From positions 1 to 48,800 of IMG/VR virus record IMGVR_UViG_3300033182_000908: a DNA stretch of 48,800 nt. The stretch is one strand, 5' to 3'. Numbering within the stretch: the stretch's first letter is position 1; each line of letters begins with the position of its first letter. Source of the stretch: a virus. Below, piece after piece: positions 35,481 through 43,944 of this stretch. The notes under the pieces were generated by a model. The model was not told where the DNA came from. It saw nothing but the letters and a program-made list of their open reading frames with translations, and searched no databases. The position numbers and the translations under genes are program-made.

Positions 35481-38400
35481 ATGGCCATTAGTACTATATC
35501 ACTTGGTAAAGTTAAATTCAATTGGAAGGGCGATTGGGCTACTTCCACAGCATATGTGAAGGACGACGTAGTAAAATACGGTCCGAACGTTTACACTTGC
35601 TTAACAGCACACACTTCACAAGGAACCTTTGCGCCTGATATTGCTAAATGGGATTTAATGGTTGCTGGTTTGGAAAATGCTGGCGTCTGGGGTAGCGGAA
35701 CACTTTACCAACTCGGACAGACAGTAACATATGGTGGTGCTGTTTATATTGCAATACAAGAATCAACAAATCAAAATCCGTACACAGAAACAGCATACTG
35801 GCAGCGTTTTGTAGATGGTCAACAGTTTGAAGGTGAATTTAATCCTGCAACTAATTATCAGAAAGGTGATATTATCACATACGGTGGTTATTCGTATGTA
35901 GCAAAACAAAATACTCTTAGTAATAATCCAACCAATACAACGTACTGGGACATTTATATCAAAGGTTTTAACTTGTCAGGCGATTATAATGCAGCAGTAC
36001 AATATAAACCCGGTGATGTTGTAATATATGGCGGAAACAGATATATTGTTAATGAAGGAGAGCGTCCGCTAGGTGTTCTTCCTACGGTAACTGCAAGTTA
36101 TACATTATTAGTTTCAGGATTTAATTATTCAGGTACTTGGAACTCTGCAACAGAATACCAACCAGGTGATGTTGTACGCTATGGCGGTAGAGTATATGTT
36201 GCATCATCTACCAGCACAAATAGTAAACCATCAGTAGGTCTTAATTTTGGTTTATTAGCCGACGGCTTTACTTGGAGAGGCGTTTGGTCTTCAAGCACGG
36301 CATATGCTGTAGGCGAGATTGTTAGATTTGGCGGAAAGACTTATCTTTGCACAGCAGACACTAGCGGAAATGCTCCAGATGTAAATGGTTCGTTTACATT
36401 ATTTGCCGATGGCATACAATGGGCAGGTGTTTATTCAGATAGTTCAAGTTATCTAAAAGGCGACGTTGTAAGATTCAGCGGTAGATCATTTATTTGTATC
36501 GAATCGTATGACAACGACGGATCGACAACTCCTGAACCGCCAAACTCAGATTTCTGGGAATTATTTGTTGACGGTATGTCGTGGAAAGGCGTATGGTCAA
36601 ACGGAACACAATATGAATATGGTGATGTTGTTGAATACAGTCAAAGTTCATATATCTGTGTAGGCAATGATGTTACGGGAGTAACTCCTGGCACCGATCC
36701 TGCAAGTTGGAATTTAGTTGCGCAAGGCGATATTAGCTCACCGATGACTACTACAGGTGACATCATTTATCGTAATGCAAGCGGTAACGTAGATCGTTTA
36801 GGTATCGGAGATGATGGTTCATTCTTGATCGTTAATAATGGTATACCTAGTTGGGGTCATAGAACGCCACAGAACGATTACTATGTATCATTAGATGGTG
36901 ATGATGCAAACGATGGACGTACTCCTACATCGTCATTTAGAACAATTAAACATGCTGCAGAAGTAACTTACAATTTAGGACAATGCCGTATTAACGTACA
37001 TGCAGGTACGTATGAAGAACAGTGTCCTATTAAGATCGGCCGCAGCGTAGTTGTAGAAGGTAATGGTCTTGGAGCAGTTACTATATCTCCAGACACTACA
37101 AATGATAACGGATTTGGTGTAGGTATTTCAGACGACGGTTCCACTCCAAATGCAAACTCGTACATATTCTTAATGAATAACGCTGCAAGATTGCGTAACT
37201 TTGTATTCCGTAACTTCTCAACTGGCTCAGTTTGTGTATCACTTGATCCAGGTTCAGGACCTGATGATACATCAGTATGGATCACATCACAGTCACCTTA
37301 TGTACAAAACTGTACTTCGTTTACCCCAGGTGGTACTGGTATGAAGGTCGATGGTGCACTGCATAACGGTGGTTATAAGTCTATCGTTAACAATGACTTT
37401 ACACAAATCAACTCGGATGGTATCGGTGTACACTGTTTAAATGATGGTAGAACTGAAATCGTTTCTTGTTTTACATATTACTGTAACATTGGCTATTTGG
37501 CAGAAAGTGGTGCTAAGATACGTGGTATCGTTGGTAATAACTCATACGGCGAGTACGGATGTGTTGCCCGTGGTTATTCTGCTGCTGAGGATCCATTGAC
37601 TGGTAAACTAAGACTAAATGATGCTACAATCGAATCAGTAATACAACTAGGTTCAAGCGTCCATGCATATACTTCATATAGAGATAGTGTCGGTAATAGA
37701 TTCTTTGTAGGCCATACAAACCCAACAGGTACCGATATATCTAGTACTTGGAATAACGCTGCATCAGAACCATTTATTGCAAAGTATAATTCAGCAGGTT
37801 CGCTTGATTGGATATATACCTACACAGGATTATACGGTTCTATACATAGTGCCGTTGAATTAAGTGATAGAATTTATGCATGTGGTTGTGTATACGATGG
37901 CGGTGCAAATAAAGGTTTCATCCTTTCGATATCAAAAGCAGGTGAAATCCAATGGCAAAAGACAATTGGCAATACCACAGAAATCGTTGATGTTACAACA
38001 GACGGTGATTACTTGTATGCAGTTGGTACCCATAGTACAGCCGGAATATCTCTTATTAAATTAAACCCGGCAGGTGTAGAACAGTTCTCAAGAACTTTAG
38101 AATATAACGACAGTTCGGCAACAGGTACACTTGCACCTACTAGTTGTTGTTTTGCAGATAGTCCAACTTCGTCTATCGATACATATGCATTGGCAGGCGA
38201 TGCTACCGCAGAAGATAATATCTTTATTGCAGCATATGATAGCACAGTTAATGAAGGTTTAATTATTAGAGTTAACAAACTAGGCGGCTTCGAACAAGCA
38301 TATCAATATGGCGATGTTAGAATTAACGCACTTAACATTGACTTAGGTAATGGCGATGGCATTTACTTAATGGCAGCAGGTTATTACAATCCTACCCCAG

Positions 38401-40826
38401 GCACTAATAATCCTCTAGCATTTAGAGTAGCGGTAGACGGTTCAGTGCAGTGGCAAAATCAACTTGCATTATCTAGTGAAGAAGGTGAGTGGAGAGATGT
38501 ATTACCATTTGGTAACGACATTTATCTTGTAGGTTACTTAAACGAAAGTTCAAATAACAATAACACAGCAATAGTATCACGTTATACATCTAGCGGCGTT
38601 GAATCTTGGACTTGGAAGTTTGATAACGGTACAAATAACATAGCATTGACGGGTGTGATGATTGACGGTGTTAACGTAATTGCAGCAGGTATTGAACAAG
38701 GCAATGCTGTTATCCTAAACGTACAAAGAGACACACTCAATGAAATAGGTACTGTTACTTCTGGTTCGTATGCATATGCATCGCTGAGTGGCGAAACATG
38801 GACTACAAATACAGTAGCATCACAAGAAATTAATGCTGTTGACATCAACACAGTTACGCTAGGTAGTTCAGATACTGCGTTAACATTAAATCAAACACCT
38901 AGCCAAACTGCTACAGTTGCAGCAACTAGAAATGGTTTCTTAGGTATCGGTGTTGGCGTACAATTTACCATAGACTCATTGAATCGTGTTCCTAAGGATG
39001 GTTCTATACTACAAATTGATGGCGATTCAGAAACCTACTTTGTGATTGGTGTTGCAAACTATGTAGCACCTAGTTACACAACTGGTAATAATCCAAATGC
39101 ACAAAATATTTTAACACAAAACAGAACCTTCTTACAGGAAGAAGTTATTGCATACGTTAATTCTGCATTTCCAGGTTTAGTGTATAATGAAGCATTGTGT
39201 TACCGAGATGTTGGATTAATTGTTGATGCACTTATAACAGATTTAGATCATAACTCAAATGGCGAATCAATTGATGCAGCATATAGTTACTGGAATAATG
39301 CAAGTGGACTAGTTGCTATTACTACACAAAAGGCAGAAACCGTTGCAGCCATTGGTTACTTAAAATCAATTGTAGATGATGTATTAAACCAATCACCGTT
39401 AGGAGCACCATATTCGGGTGCAACACAGATTACAGGGTTAACTGCTACAGAAGCAGGCAGTGTTACTCTTACTGAAAATAATGTACAAGCAATCTATGAT
39501 ACACTTAACAGCGGATTAAGTGGTGGTCCTGCTAAGATTAACTACGGTACGTGTTCAATATCTGTTGACCCAGCAATTCCAAGTAACAAAACACCAAACG
39601 ATATTACAAGGGTAACATTCCGTGAGGCGTTCTCGCAGGTACGCATGAGCGGACACGACTTCCTAGATATAGGTACTGGTGGCTTTGCTGACACAAACTA
39701 TCCAGTCATTATCAGCTCAGACTATACACAAGCACCAAGTCAGGATAGAGAAGTATTAAGCGAAAACGGCGGTCGTGTGTTCTACGTAACCACTGACCAA
39801 GATGGTAACTTCCGAGTAGGTGATTACTTCAGAGTTGAGCAAGCCACAGGTAGAGCAACTCTTTCATCTGAAGAGTTTGACTTGGCTGGTTTGAATGAGT
39901 TACAGTTGGGTAGTATTACAGCAGGTAAGCAAGGTGCTACGATCAATGAATTCTCAACAGATGGTACGTTTGCTGACAACTCAGATACTGCTGTGCCAAC
40001 TGAGAAAGCAACAAAGACATACGTTGATGGACAAATTGCAATCCTAAGTGCAACCCAAGGAACTATTGTTGCAGGTACTGCACCTAGCCAATCAAAAGTA
40101 GAAGTTACTGGATCTGGTGCAAATACAGATACCATTGATTTTGATATTAATGGTGTAGAAGTATTCCAAGTTGACAATTCAGGATTTACCGCTACACCAG
40201 GCGGTACGCAAATACTAGATGTTGATTCTAGCACAGGATTACAATTATCACAAAGCGGCTCAATTATATTTGAAGCAGATGCTAGTGACTTAACTTATAA
40301 ATCTGGTAGCAATACAGTATTCAATGTTGATAACACAAGTTTACAAGTGTCGCCAGGAGGCACATTAAAGTTTGAAGCAGCAGCACAATATGTACTAGTG
40401 CCAAAAGGAGCAACTGCTGATAGACCAACTGGCCCTGCACTAGCAGAAGGTCAATTTAGATACAATACAGATACTTCAACATTTGAAGGTTATGATGGAA
40501 CACAATGGAGCGGAATTGGAGGAGGCAATCCTTGGATGACCAAGGACTGGAACGACTCACCATTTACTGCGTCAAACAATGATAGAATTTTTGTTAACAC
40601 CTCAGGTGGAGCAGTAACCATTAACTTACCAGCAACTCCAAACGTAGGTGATCAAGTTAAGTTTGTTGACTTAGCAGGAACGTTTAACGGAAACAATTTA
40701 ACAGTAGGAAGAAACGGCGAAGAGATTATGAATAATGCAGGTGACATGGTCGTAGATGAAAACAACTCAGCATTTACGTTAATATATTCAGGCGCAACAT
40801 ATGGTTGGGTACTAGGAGAGAATTAA
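35481..40826 (+). CDS. Giant multidomain tail fibre C (1781 aa)
   Basis: It has eight CBM5/12-like repeats at ~1-420 (e.g. YQKGDIITYGGYSYVAKQN), the DYYVSLDGDDANDGRTP beta-helix-like region, the propeller-like stretch, the helical stretch, the GGRVFYVTTDQDGNFRVGDY module and a terminal domain ending YGWVLGEN. It is longer than A mainly because of an extra ~80-residue segment near 1550-1630 with three internal strand repeats (FTATPGGTQILDVD, LQLSQSGSIIFEAD, LQVSPGGTLKFEA). Patches of near-identical DNA with fibre A point to recombination between the copies. It probably binds host surface glycan. Confidence 0.87.
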   Translation: MAISTISLGKVKFNWKGDWATSTAYVKDDVVKYGPNVYTCLTAHTSQGTFAPDIAKWDLMVAGLENAGVWGSGTLYQLGQTVTYGGAVYIAIQESTNQNPYTETAYWQRFVDGQQFEGEFNPATNYQKGDIITYGGYSYVAKQNTLSNNPTNTTYWDIYIKGFNLSGDYNAAVQYKPGDVVIYGGNRYIVNEGERPLGVLPTVTASYTLLVSGFNYSGTWNSATEYQPGDVVRYGGRVYVASSTSTNSKPSVGLNFGLLADGFTWRGVWSSSTAYAVGEIVRFGGKTYLCTADTSGNAPDVNGSFTLFADGIQWAGVYSDSSSYLKGDVVRFSGRSFICIESYDNDGSTTPEPPNSDFWELFVDGMSWKGVWSNGTQYEYGDVVEYSQSSYICVGNDVTGVTPGTDPASWNLVAQGDISSPMTTTGDIIYRNASGNVDRLGIGDDGSFLIVNNGIPSWGHRTPQNDYYVSLDGDDANDGRTPTSSFRTIKHAAEVTYNLGQCRINVHAGTYEEQCPIKIGRSVVVEGNGLGAVTISPDTTNDNGFGVGISDDGSTPNANSYIFLMNNAARLRNFVFRNFSTGSVCVSLDPGSGPDDTSVWITSQSPYVQNCTSFTPGGTGMKVDGALHNGGYKSIVNNDFTQINSDGIGVHCLNDGRTEIVSCFTYYCNIGYLAESGAKIRGIVGNNSYGEYGCVARGYSAAEDPLTGKLRLNDATIESVIQLGSSVHAYTSYRDSVGNRFFVGHTNPTGTDISSTWNNAASEPFIAKYNSAGSLDWIYTYTGLYGSIHSAVELSDRIYACGCVYDGGANKGFILSISKAGEIQWQKTIGNTTEIVDVTTDGDYLYAVGTHSTAGISLIKLNPAGVEQFSRTLEYNDSSATGTLAPTSCCFADSPTSSIDTYALAGDATAEDNIFIAAYDSTVNEGLIIRVNKLGGFEQAYQYGDVRINALNIDLGNGDGIYLMAAGYYNPTPGTNNPLAFRVAVDGSVQWQNQLALSSEEGEWRDVLPFGNDIYLVGYLNESSNNNNTAIVSRYTSSGVESWTWKFDNGTNNIALTGVMIDGVNVIAAGIEQGNAVILNVQRDTLNEIGTVTSGSYAYASLSGETWTTNTVASQEINAVDINTVTLGSSDTALTLNQTPSQTATVAATRNGFLGIGVGVQFTIDSLNRVPKDGSILQIDGDSETYFVIGVANYVAPSYTTGNNPNAQNILTQNRTFLQEEVIAYVNSAFPGLVYNEALCYRDVGLIVDALITDLDHNSNGESIDAAYSYWNNASGLVAITTQKAETVAAIGYLKSIVDDVLNQSPLGAPYSGATQITGLTATEAGSVTLTENNVQAIYDTLNSGLSGGPAKINYGTCSISVDPAIPSNKTPNDITRVTFREAFSQVRMSGHDFLDIGTGGFADTNYPVIISSDYTQAPSQDREVLSENGGRVFYVTTDQDGNFRVGDYFRVEQATGRATLSSEEFDLAGLNELQLGSITAGKQGATINEFSTDGTFADNSDTAVPTEKATKTYVDGQIAILSATQGTIVAGTAPSQSKVEVTGSGANTDTIDFDINGVEVFQVDNSGFTATPGGTQILDVDSSTGLQLSQSGSIIFEADASDLTYKSGSNTVFNVDNTSLQVSPGGTLKFEAAAQYVLVPKGATADRPTGPALAEGQFRYNTDTSTFEGYDGTQWSGIGGGNPWMTKDWNDSPFTASNNDRIFVNTSGGAVTINLPATPNVGDQVKFVDLAGTFNGNNLTVGRNGEEIMNNAGDMVVDENNSAFTLIYSGATYGWVLGEN

Positions 40827-42472
40827 TGGCAAATAGTAATAGAAGAGATTTTACTAAGAAAAATCCAAACTTTACAGGTGTCGAAGGTGCAATAGTACCG
40901 TCAGGCACTACACTAGAAAGACCGTCGCAGGCTACACTCGGTACTGTAAGATATAACAGCGACCTAGGACTTGCAGAATTTTACACATCTACTGGTTGGG
41001 CAGCAGTTGCTCCACCGCCAAGTGTTTCTTCAATTTCTGGTATAATCAATGAAGATACAGACACTACAATCACTATTACAGGTTCGGGTTTTGATTCAGG
41101 AGCAGTAGTTTCTATCGAAGGTGCCGGTGTAAGCAATGTATCACGTAATTTAACAACAACATATGTAAGTTCAAGCGAATTAACTGCTGCAACAAATGCA
41201 GCAAGTGTTAACTACATAGGTGGAGCATCATTTAACGTTACAGTAACAAATACTACAGGTTTAACATCAACACTGACACCAGCAGGAACAGTAGACCGAG
41301 ACCCGGTGTGGAGCACCGGTTCAGGTAGTTTAGGTACATATTATGATACTCAACGTTCAGGGATAAGCATATCATTAAGTGCAAGCGATCCAGATGGAGG
41401 ATCAGTAACTTATAGCGTGGCATCAGGAAGTCTCCCATCAGGCCTATTATTGAATGGTAGTACGGGAGAAATTACCGGCAATGCCAATGCTGTAGGGAGC
41501 GACACAACATCATCTTTTACTATACGAGCAACAGGTGATAATAGCCAAAGCGAAGATAGATCATTTACCATTACCATTAAAGCACCAGTAGTAACAACAT
41601 TTACAGCACAAGTAGGAACGTATTCAGCACAAACTTGGTCTAAGCCATTGGGTATTACACAATTTAGCGCATACCTATGGGGTGCAGCAGGCGGTTGCGG
41701 TGCAAATGCACCTAATAGTATTTCAGGTGCAGGCGGGTATGCAGAAGTAACTGTTACTGCTCCGAGTGCTGCAACTAACTTTGGTGTGTTTGTTGGACAG
41801 GGTGGATTTTATTCTGACCAAAATGGTGGTGGTGGTGGATACACTGGATTGTTTGTAGGAACATCTGAATCCGCAAGTAACTGTCTTGCTATTGCCGGTG
41901 GTGGCGGTGGTATGGGCACATATCAAGTAAACATAAACGGTGGAGGATCAACCACGCCCAATAACTCATATTCATACGGTGCAACCCAGAGCACCGGCGG
42001 AGCCCAACCATCATGTGGCGGGTCATGTTCGACTGACGGTTCATGGCCGTTTGGCTCGCCAACATTTGTAGGATTACAATTCCGAGGCGGTTGGGGTTGT
42101 GGTGGTAACATCCGCGGCAATGGTGGTTGGCCGGGCGGTGGACACGCCGGCGGTGGTAATGGTTGTAATGGAGCAGCCGGCGGCGGCGGTTGGTACGGTG
42201 GCGGTGGCGCCGGCGACCGTGGTGCTAACGGAGGTACCGGTAATGGTGGTTCAGGTTATGTTGCAGGGCAGACATCTGGAAGTGCAACAGTAAGTACTTG
42301 TACAGTTACTTCAGGATCGACAACACGTAGCGGAACAGATGGAACACCACCAAATACAGGAAGTTCGTACTATGCAAATGGTGTAGGTTACGGTTGTAAC
42401 AGAAGCGGCGCCCACGGTACATATGCTGGTACTGATCGAGCCGGACCTGGACGTCTTGTTATTATTTACTAA
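40826..42472 (+). CDS. Glycine- and cysteine-rich fibre tip/adhesin C (548 aa)
   Basis: ATG 40826 overlaps the giant fibre stop (TAATG); an upstream in-frame TTG at 40805 is unlikely. The N-terminus has the fibre motif (IVPSGTTLERPSQATLGTVR). An IPT/TIG-like domain (~64-150) and a putative Ig domain (~178-250) follow. Residues ~258-548 form a glycine-rich domain of a different type from A and B: it opens TWSKPLGITQFSAYLWGAAG and carries eight Cys (GGCG, SNCLA, SCGGSC, GCGG, GCNG, STCTV, GCNR). This resembles the 'Gly_rich' domains of phage and animal receptor proteins. It ends RLVIIY, as 'VVIRY' ends in the others. It is probably the receptor-contacting partner of fibre C. Confidence 0.83.
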   Translation: MANSNRRDFTKKNPNFTGVEGAIVPSGTTLERPSQATLGTVRYNSDLGLAEFYTSTGWAAVAPPPSVSSISGIINEDTDTTITITGSGFDSGAVVSIEGAGVSNVSRNLTTTYVSSSELTAATNAASVNYIGGASFNVTVTNTTGLTSTLTPAGTVDRDPVWSTGSGSLGTYYDTQRSGISISLSASDPDGGSVTYSVASGSLPSGLLLNGSTGEITGNANAVGSDTTSSFTIRATGDNSQSEDRSFTITIKAPVVTTFTAQVGTYSAQTWSKPLGITQFSAYLWGAAGGCGANAPNSISGAGGYAEVTVTAPSAATNFGVFVGQGGFYSDQNGGGGGYTGLFVGTSESASNCLAIAGGGGGMGTYQVNINGGGSTTPNNSYSYGATQSTGGAQPSCGGSCSTDGSWPFGSPTFVGLQFRGGWGCGGNIRGNGGWPGGGHAGGGNGCNGAAGGGGWYGGGGAGDRGANGGTGNGGSGYVAGQTSGSATVSTCTVTSGSTTRSGTDGTPPNTGSSYYANGVGYGCNRSGAHGTYAGTDRAGPGRLVIIY

Positions 42473-43211
42473 TTCCATATAGGTTATTCTCTATTTGAGA
42501 ATAACCGTTTTTAGAAAGCAAATCTAAGATTTCATTTGTGGTGCTATTGTATAACGATAATTTATCGTTAAACGGATTAACATAGATATAAGGAGCATTC
42601 TTTTTTATAGTTTCTGCGGCCCCAAGCAACACCCGTAACTCAAATCCGTTTACATCAATATAAATTAAATCTACATCAGTAAACCCAAAATGATCTAACC
42701 TATGCTGTTTTGTTAATGTGTATTCTACTTCACTGCCCATTTTTTCTGTTCCTAGCGCAGGAGTAGATATGCAGGATTGCGCATAATCTCCTAGGTCATC
42801 AATCGTTTCAATGCAATACTTGTCACTATCAGTAATGGCATAATGATACGGGTTTATGGTTATATTATTATTGTTATGCCATGCGTTTTCTGCATTTGCC
42901 TTAAGCAGTTTAACTGATCTTGGATTGCAATCAAATGATTCTACAACTTCTGATATCTTGCTTAATTCTACGGTAGTTTTCCCCACCATTGCACCTATGT
43001 CAATAGTTCTCCGTAACGATTTATCCTTAAAAAAATCTAAATGTAGTATCTGAGAATTTAAGTATTTGACCATATTTGCATCGCTGTTTGGAACCCAATA
43101 GCATTCTTCGTCATCAGTTTGTAAAAGTTTATAATTTAAATTATCAAAGAGTTGACTACCTTCTTCAACATCATATAATTCTTCAAAATCTTTTGGAGTT
43201 AAAAATCTCAT
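42462..43211 (-). CDS. FkbM-type SAM-dependent methyltransferase (249 aa)
   Basis: The start is placed at 43211 (MRFLTPKDFEEL) because GAGGAATA precedes it and it abuts the upstream stop; a longer frame reaching 43265 would overlap that gene by 53 nt. SAM-binding motif I is TIDIGAMVGKTT (71-77), an acidic residue follows at Asp95 (ESFDCNP), and LIYIDVNGFELRVLLGA (182-198) matches the FkbM signature, with Asn188 where Glu is usual. FkbM enzymes O-methylate sugars or small molecules. A role in modifying phage or host glycans is possible. Its last codons form the opposing terminator at 42482. Confidence 0.85.
   Translation of the reverse strand: MRFLTPKDFEELYDVEEGSQLFDNLNYKLLQTDDEECYWVPNSDANMVKYLNSQILHLDFFKDKSLRRTIDIGAMVGKTTVELSKISEVVESFDCNPRSVKLLKANAENAWHNNNNITINPYHYAITDSDKYCIETIDDLGDYAQSCISTPALGTEKMGSEVEYTLTKQHRLDHFGFTDVDLIYIDVNGFELRVLLGAAETIKKNAPYIYVNPFNDKLSLYNSTTNEILDLLSKNGYSQIENNLYGISK
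42482..42512 (+). terminator. Rho-independent terminator inside the opposing gene
   Basis: A perfect 10-bp stem, GGTTATTCTC (42482-42491) with GAGAATAACC (42497-42506), closes on TATTT and is followed by GTTTTT. It lies 10 nt after the cassette C stop and ends the plus-strand operon. The same bases code the last residues (NGYSQIENNLYG) of the minus-strand methyltransferase. No T-run follows on the minus strand, so it acts in one direction. Confidence 0.88.
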
Positions 43212-43212
43212 A

Positions 43213-43767
43213 TTATTCCTCGATAATATATCCGTTGCTTTTATATACATTGATATTTCCTGCAATGGTAATTCTATTATTTTTAGAATTATTAGGTAAT
43301 ACTTTATGCCATGCCCATCCTGGAAAGAAAACTATTTCATTTTCTTTTTCAAATATAGGTTGTAATTGATTGGATCCGTAATACCAACAAAAATTTGATT
43401 CTTCTAGCGGCTGTATAAAATGGCACCAACTGATAGTAAAACGACAGTCTGTAGAGTGAGAATGGGGAAGAAATCCAGGACTGCCTGGTTCGTATACCTG
43501 AAACCACCATTCCCAACCATACTCGGCATGATCGTAATTAATAGAGTTCATAAAGTCTGCAATTATCTCATTGTAGTATGGATTTAATGTATTGTATAAC
43601 TCCATTTCTTCCTCAGTTCTTAGGTGATTACCAAAGTTGGTATACCCCGGAAACCCATTCTGATCAGTCTTATATTGAGAATAAAACCTCGGAGTGTTTA
43701 ATAAATTTTTTATGACGGTGGAGAAGCCAACAACTTCTCTAGCAATACAATTATAATGTGGTTTCAT
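43213..43767 (-). CDS. 2OG/Fe(II) oxygenase-like protein 11 (184 aa)
   Basis: The signature is H102-S-H104-S-T-D107 (GFLPHSHSTDCRFTISW), distal His154 (VFFPGWAWHKVLPNN) and Arg165 (NNRITIAGNINV). The spacing of the histidines and Asp is unusual. The N-terminal part (AREVVGFSTVIKNLL) does not resemble the array genes, so it is a separate lineage. It lies upstream of the methyltransferase and follows the zinc-ribbon gene by 3 nt, forming one minus-strand unit. The substrate is unknown. Confidence 0.82.
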   Translation of the reverse strand: MKPHYNCIAREVVGFSTVIKNLLNTPRFYSQYKTDQNGFPGYTNFGNHLRTEEEMELYNTLNPYYNEIIADFMNSINYDHAEYGWEWWFQVYEPGSPGFLPHSHSTDCRFTISWCHFIQPLEESNFCWYYGSNQLQPIFEKENEIVFFPGWAWHKVLPNNSKNNRITIAGNINVYKSNGYIIEE

Positions 43768-43770
43768 CTG

Positions 43771-43944
43771 TTAACCCCAACTACTCTTACCCCATTTTCC
43801 GACAGGACAAGATACACTTTCTAGTTTTGTTTTTAATGGCATCACACAGTTACATAATTTACATGTTTTAGTAGTCTTGCGCAAATGCTCGCATTGTTTA
43901 CAAAGATCGTATCGTCTTTTTTGTTCTTCGCTAGATACAAACAT
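43771..43944 (-). CDS. 57-aa zinc-ribbon-like protein
   Basis: This short gene starts at ATG 43944, overlapping the stop of the thioredoxin-like gene (TAATG), and ends 3 nt before the next ATG. Its cysteines are spaced C15-x2-C18, C28-x2-C31-x-C33 and C46 (YDLCKQCEHLRKTTKTC, then KLCNCVMPLKTKLESVSCP, GKW). That is the pattern of small phage zinc ribbons ending 'CP-GKW'. It is basic and may bind nucleic acid or a protein partner. Reading frame, overlaps and cysteine pattern all support it as a real gene. Confidence 0.82.
   Translation of the reverse strand: MFVSSEEQKRRYDLCKQCEHLRKTTKTCKLCNCVMPLKTKLESVSCPVGKWGKSSWG

Larger units (their letters stand above)
35214..42472 (+). repeat. Fibre cassette, copy C
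   Basis: Same gene order as copies A and B (79 + 1781 + 548 aa). It is closest to copy A: identical DNA tracts of 74, 57, 66 and 58 nt (36822-36895, 36974-37030, 38667-38732, 39066-39123) match A at 11624, 11776, 13466 and 13865, while flanking DNA is clearly diverged. Confidence 0.88.
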
